Below are positions 1 to 8,633 of a stretch of 64,000 nucleotides of DNA, one piece after another. The notes beneath the pieces were generated by a model. The model did not search any database. It was given only the letters and a program-made list of their open reading frames with translations, and was not told the DNA's origin. Source of the stretch: Streptomyces griseosporeus (lineage in GTDB: Bacteria; Actinomycetota; Actinomycetes; Streptomycetales; Streptomycetaceae); contig NZ_BNBR01000003.1 in NCBI RefSeq assembly GCF_014656055.1, positions 494,482-558,481 on the forward strand, read 5' to 3'. The first letter of the stretch is position 1. Each line of letters opens with the position of its first letter. The translations under genes and the position numbers were made by a program.

Positions 1-2726
1 CCCACGGCCGCCGCGGCGGCGACATCGCCGACGGCGGCGAGCGCGGCGACCTCGTTCTTGGCGCAGCCGAGCGTCCACGGATGGTCCCGGCCCACCGCCT
101 TGCGCATCTGCCGCGCGGTCCGCCGGGACAGCTCCAGCGCGGCCCGGTGCTCGCCCAAGTCGCGCAGGATGGTGGCGACGTTGTCCCGGGCGCCGATCGC
201 GTACGGGTGGCGGTCGCCGAGCTGGGCGGCGTAGTGGGTGGCGGTGGCCTCGGCCAGGTCGCGGGCCTCGCCGGTCTGGCCCATCTCGCGCAGCAGCATC
301 GCGTAGTCGCACGACACCATCAGCGTCTCCGGGTGCAGCGGGCCGCGCCGGCGGATCAGCTTCTCGCGGACCCCGCGCAGCATGGCGTGCGCGAACTGCA
401 GGTCCCCGACGCGACGGGCGCACAGGGCGAGGTTGTGCTCGGCGAGCAGGGTCTGGCTGTGGGTGCGGTCCAGGACCTGGCTGTGGACGCGGGAGTTGTG
501 GCCCTGGATGGCGAGCGCCTCGCGGTAGTTGCCGAGCAGGCGCAGCATCCAGGCGGTGCGCAGCGCGGAGTTCAGGGTGAGGGCGTCACGGCCGCCGAGG
601 ACGTCCACGCGGGCCTCGAAGACGCTGCGGTGCAGGGCGAGGGACTCGGCGTAGTGCCCCTGGAGACCGAGGGCGACGGCGAGGTTGCTGCGGATGGCGA
701 GGGTGCGGGGCACGTGTTCGCCGCCCAGCTCGGCGGCGGCGGTCGCGGCGGCCTCCTCGAACAGGGCGCGGGCCTCGTCGTAGCGGCCGAGCGCCATGAG
801 GGTGCCGCCGAGGCCGTCCTTGGCGCGGATCACCTCGATCGGGCGGACCGCGTCGGCGTGCCGCGTCAGCCGGCCGAGGATCTGCCGGCCGACGGCCTCC
901 GCCTCCTCGTACCGGCCGAGGCGGCGGAGCATGTTGGCGAGCTGGTGGACGGCGACGAGGACCGAGCGGTCGGTGTCGCCGGAGGTGACCCGCCAGCGCT
1001 CCACGGCCTCGCGGCTGAGCCACCAGCCGTCGTGGTACTCGCCGCGCATCCGCAGGTACTCGATGCAGTTCAGGACGAGTTCGCGGGCGTCGTCGTCGGT
1101 GGACTCCAGGGCGCCGGAGGGCTCCAGGTGCGGGATGAGCGCCGCGTAGCGGGCCCAGTTGCCGGCGGAGGAGGAGTCGCGCGGGTCGGCCGAGACGAGG
1201 ACCTTGCGGGCGGCGGCGGAGTAGCGGGCGGCGTCCGCGGGCGACTGGATGGAGCGGACGAAGCGGTGGAAGAGGCGGTGCATCCGCAGGGTGCCGACGG
1301 TCTGGGTGTCCAGGCGGGGGCCGGGTTCGTACTCGATCCGCATGGAGGTGATCTCGGACAGCCGGCGCAGGGCGGTGTTCCAGCTGCTGGGCTCGGCGAT
1401 CAGTTCGGCCAGCTCGGGCGGCAGGTCGCCGTGCCGGGCGCTCTGCAGCAGCCGTATCGGCACCACGTCGTGGGAGAAGCAGACGAGCAGGTTGAGCAGC
1501 TGCCAGGCGGACTCGGAGCCCTCGCGCAGGGTGTTGACGAGCTTGGCCCAGGCGACCTCGAAGCTCTCCGGGTAGTGGCCGGAGGGCATCACGCCGAAGC
1601 GGTCGGGGCGGCCGTCGCGGATGTCCCGGATGTAGTCGTCGACCGGCACGGTGGGGTTGATGTCCAGCCAGGCGGCCGTCTGGTCGAGCAGCAGCGGCAT
1701 GTCCTCCACGGCCTCGGCGAGGCGGGCGGCCCGGGTGCCGTCGAGGCGTTCCGTGCGGCGCTGCAGGAAGGCGACGCTCTCGCCGCGTTCGAAGGCCGGT
1801 ACGGCGATGTTCTCGGCGTGGGCGCCCCACTCGCTGCGGTGCGTGGTGACGAGGACGTGGCCGCACCCCTCGGGCAGCAGGTCGACGAGCCGGTCGGGGT
1901 CGCCGGCGCCGTCCAGCACGAGCAGCCAGGGCCGGGAGGTGCGGTCCAGTTCCCGGCGTACGGCCGTGATTGTGGCGGCGAGGTCACCGGCGTCCCGCAG
2001 GTCCAGGGCGGGCGCGAGGTCGGCGAACTGCTGGCGGGCGGTGACGCGCTGGGCCGCGTTGACCCACCACACGATGTCGTACTCGCCGGCGAACCGGTGG
2101 ACGTACTCCAGGGCCAGCTGGGTCTTGCCGAAGCCGCCGGGGCCGAGCAGGGCCACGGCGGCGCCGTCGGTCCCGGCGGCGGAGAAGGCGCCGTAGACCT
2201 TCTCCAGCAGTTCGGTGCGGCCGATGAAGCGGCGGTTGCGGCGCGGGACCTGCCAGACGTCCGGCGGGTCGTCGGGGAAGCGGGGGCCGCGGCGCAGGTC
2301 GATCAGGGTGCCGGGGGCGGCGATGCCCGCGCACTCCAGGACGCGGCCGCGCGCCACCTCGGGGCGCAGACCGCGCAGTTCGACGGGGGCCAGCGGGATG
2401 GCCGCCGCGGGCATGGGCCGGGCGGTGATGCTGACGGCGGCGATGCGGTCCTGGTAGACGGGCAGCACCCGGCGCAGGGCGGCGGCCCAGGCCTCGAAGC
2501 GCTCGCTGCCCAGGCGCTCGTGCCAGTCGTCGATGACGAGCAGGACGCGGCCCGGCGCGCCCAGCAGCTCGGTGAACGCCTCGGCGGTCGGCGGGCGCCG
2601 CAGCGGGTTCCACCTGACCAGCGTGGTGCCCCGTCCCGCGGCCCGGATCTGGTGGTCGATCCACTTGGCCCAGGACTCGCTCTGCCCGGCGAAGACCACC
2701 GTGACGTGTCCGAGTTCTGCCGCCAT
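1..2726 (-). CDS. TIR-like / NB-ARC / TPR protein of FxSxx-COOH system type (3' end outside window)
   Basis: The gene starts at ATG 2726 (begins MAAELGHVTVVFAGQSESW) after a GAGGGG ribosome site and stays open to position 1, so about 908 residues are visible and the C-terminus is missing. Residues about 1-140 look like a TIR/flavodoxin-like domain. A P-loop GPGGFGKT lies near residue 190 and a Walker B LLVLD near 268, typical of an NB-ARC STAND NTPase. From about residue 550 onward there are repeated TPR-type helices. This order matches the family annotated as FxSxx-COOH system tetratricopeptide repeat proteins. Such STAND proteins are thought to be sensor switches whose TPRs bind a ligand or partner. 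It follows the radical SAM gene by 70 nt on the same strand, so it is the last visible gene of the array. Which TPR target it recognises cannot be seen. Confidence 0.88.
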   Translation of the reverse strand, partial: MAAELGHVTVVFAGQSESWAKWIDHQIRAAGRGTTLVRWNPLRRPPTAEAFTELLGAPGRVLLVIDDWHERLGSERFEAWAAALRRVLPVYQDRIAAVSITARPMPAAAIPLAPVELRGLRPEVARGRVLECAGIAAPGTLIDLRRGPRFPDDPPDVWQVPRRNRRFIGRTELLEKVYGAFSAAGTDGAAVALLGPGGFGKTQLALEYVHRFAGEYDIVWWVNAAQRVTARQQFADLAPALDLRDAGDLAATITAVRRELDRTSRPWLLVLDGAGDPDRLVDLLPEGCGHVLVTTHRSEWGAHAENIAVPAFERGESVAFLQRRTERLDGTRAARLAEAVEDMPLLLDQTAAWLDINPTVPVDDYIRDIRDGRPDRFGVMPSGHYPESFEVAWAKLVNTLREGSESAWQLLNLLVCFSHDVVPIRLLQSARHGDLPPELAELIAEPSSWNTALRRLSEITSMRIEYEPGPRLDTQTVGTLRMHRLFHRFVRSIQSPADAARYSAAARKVLVSADPRDSSSAGNWARYAALIPHLEPSGALESTDDDARELVLNCIEYLRMRGEYHDGWWLSREAVERWRVTSGDTDRSVLVAVHQLANMLRRLGRYEEAEAVGRQILGRLTRHADAVRPIEVIRAKDGLGGTLMALGRYDEARALFEEAAATAAAELGGEHVPRTLAIRSNLAVALGLQGHYAESLALHRSVFEARVDVLGGRDALTLNSALRTAWMLRLLGNYREALAIQGHNSRVHSQVLDRTHSQTLLAEHNLALCARRVGDLQFAHAMLRGVREKLIRRRGPLHPETLMVSCDYAMLLREMGQTGEARDLAEATATHYAAQLGDRHPYAIGARDNVATILRDLGEHRAALELSRRTARQMRKAVGRDHPWTLGCAKNEVAALAAVGDVAAAAAV

Positions 2727-2796
2727 CTCGCCGTTCCCCTCGACTGAGCCCGGTCACGAGTGTGCACAGGCCATTCAATTGTGCGTCAAATCGACT

Positions 2797-4026
2797 CTAG
2801 AGACATCGAGTTGAGCATTGTTCCGGTCGCCGGGACGGTCCGGTGGTCCGCTGCAGGCGGTGGGCTATGTGCCGGACGAGCTTCTCCAGGTCGGCGCAGT
2901 AGACGGACGGATGCCGGAACCCGGTCCCGGGAGCGTACCGGTGCACGTAGTTCCCGCCCCCGCACACCCTCCCCACGGGGCAGTTCAGGCACTCCTCGGC
3001 CAGGGCCCGCTCGCCCAGCTGCCGGGCGGCGACGCCGGGGTGGCGCAGGGCCTCGTCGAAGGAGTGCCGGAAGACGTCGAGCCCCGTCTCGGAGGCGCCC
3101 GGGTACGCCGACCGCAGCGCGTCGACCTGTTCGATGCTGCCGTCGGTCTCGACGACGACGGCGGCCAGCGGCGACAGCCCGACCGCCTCGGCGCGGCTGG
3201 GCGCGCCGAGGAGCAGACCGGCGATCTCCTGGAAGAGCCGGACGCGCATGCCGAGCCGGCCCTCGTCCCACCAGGCGTCGAAGACGGCGGCGAGCCAGTC
3301 GCCGTAGGGCGTGGGGCGGGGCCGGTGGCGACCCGGGGGCAGGCCGTCGGTGCCCGGGGGCGGGCTGCCCCAGTTGGCGTGTGGCAGGAGGAAGTCGGTG
3401 CCGGGCGGCCGCAGCTCCAGCAGGGAGCGGTAGACGTCGAGGGGGTCGGCGGCCAGGTCGATCGTGCACAGGATCCCGGCGTACGTCTGCGGCCGGGCCG
3501 CGAGCCGCCGGGCCGCGGCGTGTGCGGCGGGCCAGGCGGGGCGTCCGGCGTGGTCGGTGCGGCGGGCGTTGTGCGCGGCCCGGCCGCCGTCGAGGCTGAG
3601 CCCGACGCGCAGCCCGGCGGCGGCGAGCCGGTCGAGGGTGGCGTCGGTCAGGAGGGTGCCGTTGGTCTGCACGGTGGCGGTGACCCGGCAGCCGGCGGGG
3701 ACGGCGCGGCGTACGGCGTCGGCGTAGGCGAGGACCGGGCCGGGGCCGGTGAGGAGGGGTTCGCCGCCGTGCAGTTCGATGCGGACGGCGTCGAGGCCGT
3801 GGGCGCGGACGTGCTCGGCGATGCGGTCGGCCGTGCGGCGCACGGTGCGGTCCGAGGCGCGGGCCGGGCGGTCCCGCCAGCCGTGGTCGGGCCCCTGGTA
3901 GAGGTAGCAGTAGGTGCAGTCCAGGTTGCAGCGGCCGTGCACCTTCAGCACGAACTGGCGGAACGGGACCGGTTCGTGGGCGGTGGTGTCCAGCACGGCG
4001 TACGGCCAGCGCGGGTGGCTCGTCAT
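2797..4026 (-). CDS. fxsB: FxsB-family radical SAM/SPASM peptide maturase
   Basis: This 409-residue enzyme begins MTSHPRWPYAVL. It carries the radical SAM cluster motif CNLDCTYC (Cys33, Cys37, Cys40), a GGEPLL motif, and a C-terminal SPASM-type Cys set (CLNCPVGRVCGGG and a later Cys) for auxiliary Fe-S clusters. The text matches FxsB-type enzymes, which install three-residue cyclophane crosslinks (aromatic ring carbon to the beta carbon two residues on) in small peptides. Its ATG overlaps the stop of the 50-residue peptide gene by 4 nt (ATGA), the usual coupling of a maturase to its precursor. The expected substrate is therefore the peptide at 4023-4175. The crosslink itself is inferred. Confidence 0.9.
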   Translation of the reverse strand: MTSHPRWPYAVLDTTAHEPVPFRQFVLKVHGRCNLDCTYCYLYQGPDHGWRDRPARASDRTVRRTADRIAEHVRAHGLDAVRIELHGGEPLLTGPGPVLAYADAVRRAVPAGCRVTATVQTNGTLLTDATLDRLAAAGLRVGLSLDGGRAAHNARRTDHAGRPAWPAAHAAARRLAARPQTYAGILCTIDLAADPLDVYRSLLELRPPGTDFLLPHANWGSPPPGTDGLPPGRHRPRPTPYGDWLAAVFDAWWDEGRLGMRVRLFQEIAGLLLGAPSRAEAVGLSPLAAVVVETDGSIEQVDALRSAYPGASETGLDVFRHSFDEALRHPGVAARQLGERALAEECLNCPVGRVCGGGNYVHRYAPGTGFRHPSVYCADLEKLVRHIAHRLQRTTGPSRRPEQCSTRCL

Positions 4027-4175
4027 GGTGCGTCTTCGTAGTGGGCGACGACGGGGAACTCTCCCTCCCGGGAGCGGAGTTCGGCGAGGATCGCGGCCAA
4101 AACCGGGTGGTCGGTGTGGTCGGGCGGGGCCAGCTCCGGGAGGGGTATGGGGGTGTCGTCGGTGGGGAGAGTCAC
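4023..4175 (-). CDS. Putative RiPP precursor peptide, 50 aa, C-terminus YxDxx-COOH
   Basis: This small gene was found by reading between its neighbours. GTG at 4175 overlaps the TGA of the upstream gene (GTGA), and its own TGA overlaps the ATG of the radical SAM gene (ATGA). The protein starts VTLPTDDTPIPLPEL, continues with a helical leader-like stretch (HPVLAAILAELRSRE) and ends EFPVVAHYEDAP. FxsA precursors typically end in Phe-x-Ser-x-x at the carboxy terminus, often after a PVAA-like stretch. Here PVVAH is followed by Tyr46-Glu47-Asp48-Ala-Pro-COOH, the same layout with Phe to Tyr and Ser to Asp. YxD is a known acceptor pattern for cyclophane-forming radical SAM enzymes. The position and double overlap make coding very likely. 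Its role as precursor is inferred from context and motif. Confidence 0.8.
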   Translation of the reverse strand: MTLPTDDTPIPLPELAPPDHTDHPVLAAILAELRSREGEFPVVAHYEDAP

Positions 4176-7100
4176 TCGTCGGCCGTTTCGGAGGACAGGC
4201 GGGAGATGCGTTTGCGGAGGACCGCCGCGAGATCCGGGTCACGGGTCGTGCGCAGGGCGAGGACGTAGTCGGAGCGGGCCGTCCTGGGCCTGCCCTGCAG
4301 CTCCCGGGCGCGGCCGCGTTCCAGGAGGGCCGCGGCCACCGACTCGGCGTGGTCGGCCTCCTCGCCGTACTCGACACCGCGGGTGCAGCAGTCGATCGCC
4401 CGGTGCAGGTCGGCGATCGCTTCCGTGCGTTCGTACAGCTGCCGGTGGACGGCGCCGCGGCTGGTCCAGCACTGTGCGAGGGAGACGGGGTCCTCGGCGC
4501 CGCGCACGGCCTCGGCGAGCAGCCAGTCGGCCTCGTACAGGTCGGTCAGCACGCCGGTCCGCGCGTAGCGCCGGGAGTAGGCGTCCGCCAGGGTGTGGCG
4601 CCGCTCCGGCAGGTCGGGGTCGTCCGGCGGGGTCGTGTCGACGGCCTGGCGCAGGTACTCGAAGCTCCTGGCGGCGTCCTCGGCGTCTCCGCTCACACGG
4701 TGCCGGACGGCCAGCACCAGCCCGAGCGAGCCGAGCAGGACCGGCCGGTCGGGGTCGTCCTCGCCGACCAGGCCCGCGGCCTCCTCCCAGGAGTCCACGG
4801 CGCGGTCGAGCTGGGCCGGGTCGGCGGTCCTCTGGTAGCGCTCGCCGTAGAGGGAGGCGGCCCACACGAGGCACCGGACCCTCAGCTCCGCGTCGTCGCC
4901 CGCCGCCTGCAGGGCCTGCTCGACGGCGTACACCAGGGCGCGCCGCTCCCGGCCGTCGTCACGGGGCGGCATCTGGATCTCGACGGCCTCGGCCACGTCG
5001 AGCCAGATCCGGGAGCGGTCGGCGCCGGGCAAGGCGCTCTCGTCGCGGACGGCCGCCATGAGGTCCTCGGCGGCGTTGGCGGCGGCCTCGTCGGCGGCGG
5101 CCCGGGCGTCCTCGTCGTGGTGGTGCCGGGCCAGGTCGAGCCAGAGCCGTCCGCGTACGGCCAGGCCTTCCTCGGAGGCGGCCAGGCGCAGCCAGACGTC
5201 GGCCGCGGACACGGCCCGTTCCAGGTGGCGGACGTACCAGTACGCGGCGTCGGTCCGCTCGGGCGGCCGCGAACGCGCCACGGCCCGGCGCACGTCCGCC
5301 AGTGCCCGCGCGGCCGTCCTGCGGTCGGCTTCGTCCCGCTCCGTCGCCTCCCCGGGCCGGGCCGCGTCGTCGACGACGGCGGAGAGGCTGTCGTCGGCCA
5401 CGTACAGCAGCACACTCAGCGCGCGGTCCCCGGCCCGCGACGGCTCTTCCCGCGCCCACTCCCGCAGACGGTCCGGCAGCCCCTCGAAGTCCACGCCCCT
5501 GTCCTGCACCTGCTCGGCCTGCGCCCAGCACAGGACGCCCCGCAGCAGGCGCGCCCGGCCGCCGGCGCCGCCCTCGACCGCCTCCCAGGCCTCCCTGAGG
5601 TCCTCCCCGACGCGCCGCACCCGCCACCGGGCGAGCAGCGCGCCGGCCAGCTCCTCGCAGGCGGCCGTCCGGTCGTCGTCGGTGCGCGCGAGGGCCACCG
5701 CCTGCCGCAGGTACCCCACGGCGGCGTCCAGTTCCCGGGTGAGTCCGTCCCCGTCGAACCGCGCGTACGCCCGCCGCCCCCGCTCCAGCAGCTCCCCCGC
5801 GCTCTCCCCCGCCCCCACCGTCACCGCCGGCAGCCGGGCGCCCAGGTCGCGCAGGACCTCGGCCGAGACCTCGGCGAAGGCCAGCAGGCCGGCGGGCTCG
5901 CGGTCGCGGGCGCCGGTCAGCGGGTCCGCGCCCGCGTCGGGCGGGACCGCGCCGCGCAGGAACGCCCCGGCCAGCGCGGGGAAGTTGCGGGCGCTGCGCC
6001 CGAACTTGCGTTCCACGTACTCGGAGCAGTGCTTGAACAGCAGCTCCACCTCGTCCAGGGAGAGGCGGGCGCGCAGCTCGGTGGCGACCCCGGGCAGGAA
6101 GTCGTAGCGCACGGCGCGTGGGTCGTCGGTGTCCTCCCGCCGCCGCAGCAGTCCGCTGAGCAGCACCTCCGACAGGACGTCCGGGCCGCTGCCGGCCAGC
6201 ATGGCGTGCTGCACGAGCTGCATCACCGGCAGGTACAGCGGCACCGCCGACAGGTAGACCGCGAGCCGGCGCGCCTCGGCGGAGGCCGGCCGCCAGAACG
6301 CCGCGACCCGTTCGGCGGCGGTGCGCTCCTGCGCGGCCCGCACCGGCGCCGTGGAGGCGGGGTGGTCGGCCCGCACCCACCCGGCCGCGGCGGCCAGCGA
6401 CTGTCCCGTGGCGCCGGACACCAGCCGCGCCCAGCCCTCCACCGACTCCCGGCGCAGCGCGAGGACGGGGACCGGTGACGCGCCGGGCTCCGCGGCTCCC
6501 CGCTCGGGCCGGAACGTCAGCGCCCCGGCGGGGCCCTCCTGCCGGTGCAGCAGCCCGCGCCGGGCGGGCAGATGGGTGCGCAGCCACATGCGCTGCGGCA
6601 GCGGCTGTACGACGGCCACGGGCGCCGTCGCCGCCCAGCGGTGCAGCAGCCGCTGCACCCGGCCGCTGCGCCACATCGGGCCCGCGCAGTCGCTGAGGAC
6701 CAGCGTGACGCGCCGTCCGGTGGGGTCGCTGAGCTGTTCCGGCGCGTAGAGGGCGGCGGTGGGCTCGGGCGTGGCCGCGCAGCCGGGCAGGCCGCCGGGC
6801 GACTCGTGCAGGTAGCGGACCTGGACCTCGCGGAAGGCGCCGGCGCGGGCGCAGACCTGGCGCAGTTCGTCGAGGGCCTGCTGCCACACCACGGTGGAGG
6901 TGGAGACGTCCATGAGGAGCAGCAGGCGGGCCTCGCGGCGCCGGTCGGTGCGCAGGACGGGCAGCACGAGCCGGGACTCGGCGGCACGTTCGGCGGTGGC
7001 GTGCTCGTCGAGGGTGCGCGGTACGGGCCGGACGGGGGCGCGGTACCGCTGGAGGGGCCGTAACCCGCGTTGCAGGGCGAGGGGTTCGGGCAGGGCGGGA

Positions 7101-7462
7101 GCCGCGGGGACGCGGACGGGGGTCATCCGGGTGCCGGTGCCGTCGCCGCCCGGGCCGGGCGCGAAGAGGCGGGCGCCGTCGGGCTGAGCGGGCTCGCCGT
7201 GCTCCGCCGGGAGGGTGGGCGCGTGCGGGGCGTGGGGGTGCACGGCGCGGGCGCCGCCGGAGGCACCGGGGGCGTTGTCGCCGGGGGTGCCGTGCGGCCG
7301 GGTGCGCTGCTGCGGTGCCGGTGGCAGCCAGCGGGCGAGCCATAACGCGTCGGCGAGTTCCTCGACGCCGGGTTCGATGTCCGCGTCCCGCATACGCGCG
7401 ACCAGCGCCGTGAGCGCGGGGCTCACGGCGCCTGCCGGGGTGCCGGGGGCGCGGGCGGCCAT
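4172..7462 (-). CDS. vWA/TPR protein, SAV_2336 N-terminal-domain-related
   Basis: This 1096-residue cytoplasmic protein (starts MAARAPGTPAGAV) has a short helical N-terminus and a Pro-rich linker. A von Willebrand factor A-like domain starts near residue 175, with MIDAS motif DVSTS at about 184 followed by LVLSDCAGP near 245. A middle helical region (about 350-560) is followed by a long C-terminal TPR-like solenoid (about 590-1090). This is the family annotated as SAV_2336 N-terminal domain-related, the vWA partner of MoxR ATPases in VMAP-type systems. The start lies 3 nt after the MoxR stop, and the stop overlaps the peptide gene start by 4 nt. It is thus translated between the ATPase and the RiPP part and physically ties the two halves of the array. 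Its biochemical role is not known. Confidence 0.88.
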   Translation of the reverse strand: MAARAPGTPAGAVSPALTALVARMRDADIEPGVEELADALWLARWLPPAPQQRTRPHGTPGDNAPGASGGARAVHPHAPHAPTLPAEHGEPAQPDGARLFAPGPGGDGTGTRMTPVRVPAAPALPEPLALQRGLRPLQRYRAPVRPVPRTLDEHATAERAAESRLVLPVLRTDRRREARLLLLMDVSTSTVVWQQALDELRQVCARAGAFREVQVRYLHESPGGLPGCAATPEPTAALYAPEQLSDPTGRRVTLVLSDCAGPMWRSGRVQRLLHRWAATAPVAVVQPLPQRMWLRTHLPARRGLLHRQEGPAGALTFRPERGAAEPGASPVPVLALRRESVEGWARLVSGATGQSLAAAAGWVRADHPASTAPVRAAQERTAAERVAAFWRPASAEARRLAVYLSAVPLYLPVMQLVQHAMLAGSGPDVLSEVLLSGLLRRREDTDDPRAVRYDFLPGVATELRARLSLDEVELLFKHCSEYVERKFGRSARNFPALAGAFLRGAVPPDAGADPLTGARDREPAGLLAFAEVSAEVLRDLGARLPAVTVGAGESAGELLERGRRAYARFDGDGLTRELDAAVGYLRQAVALARTDDDRTAACEELAGALLARWRVRRVGEDLREAWEAVEGGAGGRARLLRGVLCWAQAEQVQDRGVDFEGLPDRLREWAREEPSRAGDRALSVLLYVADDSLSAVVDDAARPGEATERDEADRRTAARALADVRRAVARSRPPERTDAAYWYVRHLERAVSAADVWLRLAASEEGLAVRGRLWLDLARHHHDEDARAAADEAAANAAEDLMAAVRDESALPGADRSRIWLDVAEAVEIQMPPRDDGRERRALVYAVEQALQAAGDDAELRVRCLVWAASLYGERYQRTADPAQLDRAVDSWEEAAGLVGEDDPDRPVLLGSLGLVLAVRHRVSGDAEDAARSFEYLRQAVDTTPPDDPDLPERRHTLADAYSRRYARTGVLTDLYEADWLLAEAVRGAEDPVSLAQCWTSRGAVHRQLYERTEAIADLHRAIDCCTRGVEYGEEADHAESVAAALLERGRARELQGRPRTARSDYVLALRTTRDPDLAAVLRKRISRLSSETADE

Positions 7463-7465
7463 CGG

Positions 7466-8464
7466 TTACCGCGGTCCCCGGTCGAGGGGCTGCATCAGCA
7501 GCTCGGAGATCTCCTCGCGCCGCTGGACCGCGTCCCGGGCGGCGTGCTGGGCGAGGAAGATGGCGTTCAGCAGCTGGTCGGTGGGGCGCAGCGAGCCGTC
7601 CGCCTCGGCCTGGGTGAACCGGTCGACGAGGTCGCGGTTGTCCTCGTAGGAGCCCTGGCCGAAGTGGGCCTGGACGAGGGCGGCGAGCCGCTCGTCGCGG
7701 GGGGCCTTGAGGTCGAGCGGGATGCAGCGGCGCAGCAGCGCGGCGGGGAACTCGCGCTCGCGGTTGCTGGTCATGACGACGAACGGGAAGGCGCGGCAGC
7801 GCACCTCGCCGCCGGTGACGGTGACCCGGCGCCCGTCGTCGGTGAGGACCCGCACCTCGGGGGTGCGGTCGGCGATGCGCTCCAGCTCGGGGATGGCGAA
7901 GCGGCCCTCCTCCAGGACGTTCAGCAGGTCGTTGGGCAGGTCGATGTCGCTCTTGTCGAGTTCGTCGATGAGCAGCACGCGCGGTTTGTCGGCGGCGAGC
8001 AGCGCGGTGCCGAGCGGGCCGAGCTTGATGTACCGGCCGATGTCCTGTGAGCCGGCATCGCCGGGCAGCTGGGCGTCCTGGAGGCGGCCGATCGCGTCGT
8101 AGCTGTAGAGGCCGTCGCGCAGTTCGCTGCGGCTGACGACGGGCCACTCCAGGACGCGGCCGAGGTCCAGCTCGTAGGCGACCGAGTGGGCCAGGGTCGA
8201 CTTGCCGACGCCGGGCTCGCCGGTGACGAGCAGCGGGCGCCTGAGGTAGAGGGCGGCGTTGACGAGTTCGAGGGCGTCGGGGTCCTGGACCGGGAGCGGG
8301 ACGGTGCGCGCGCCGAGCCTGCGGTGGGTGGAGGCGTCGAGCCCCGGGACCTCGTAGTCGACGGCGGGGGCGTCGAAGGCGCGCCAGGGGGGTGGGGCGG
8401 GCAGCTGCTCGATCCTGGCCGGATCGGGACGTCCGATGCCCTGGTAGATGAACCACTCGCTCAT
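7466..8464 (-). CDS. MoxR-family AAA+ ATPase
   Basis: This 332-residue protein has Walker A GEPGVGKST (residues 82-90), Walker B VLLIDELDKSD (163-173), a sensor-1 MTSN segment and an arginine-finger region (RRCIPLDL), all typical of MoxR ATPases. The chosen start, ATG 8464 (MSEWFIYQGIG), has a GAGGAG ribosome site. An earlier in-frame start at 8587 would add unconserved residues. MoxR ATPases pair with vWA-domain proteins and act as chaperone-like remodellers. The next gene, 3 nt downstream, is that vWA protein. A 169-nt gap separates it from the protease gene upstream, so it may also have its own promoter, although none was recognised. Confidence 0.93.
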   Translation of the reverse strand: MSEWFIYQGIGRPDPARIEQLPAPPPWRAFDAPAVDYEVPGLDASTHRRLGARTVPLPVQDPDALELVNAALYLRRPLLVTGEPGVGKSTLAHSVAYELDLGRVLEWPVVSRSELRDGLYSYDAIGRLQDAQLPGDAGSQDIGRYIKLGPLGTALLAADKPRVLLIDELDKSDIDLPNDLLNVLEEGRFAIPELERIADRTPEVRVLTDDGRRVTVTGGEVRCRAFPFVVMTSNREREFPAALLRRCIPLDLKAPRDERLAALVQAHFGQGSYEDNRDLVDRFTQAEADGSLRPTDQLLNAIFLAQHAARDAVQRREEISELLMQPLDRGPR

Positions 8465-8633
8465 GGTGTGCTCCTCGTCGACGGTCGGTGGGAGTCCACG
8501 CCCTGGCCGACGGGGGCGTCGTGCGCCCGCAACGGGCCGCTGGGAGCATACCCACAACAGCCCTGGTACACAGGGGTTTTCGGCCATCCGGGGCCCTGCC
8601 GGCGCCGCGGTCCGGTGCGGTGCGGCCGCGTGT

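Noticed and set aside
81..2747. Very long open frame on the plus strand opposite the TIR/NB-ARC/TPR gene
   Set aside because: Composition is Gly/Ala/Val-rich with no domain. It mirrors the codon bias of the true minus gene with its P-loop and TPR text, a usual high-GC shadow.
3914..6478. 854-codon plus-strand frame over the vWA/TPR gene
   Set aside because: No recognisable motif and Arg/Pro/Gly-rich text. The minus strand encodes a clear vWA MIDAS and TPR protein.
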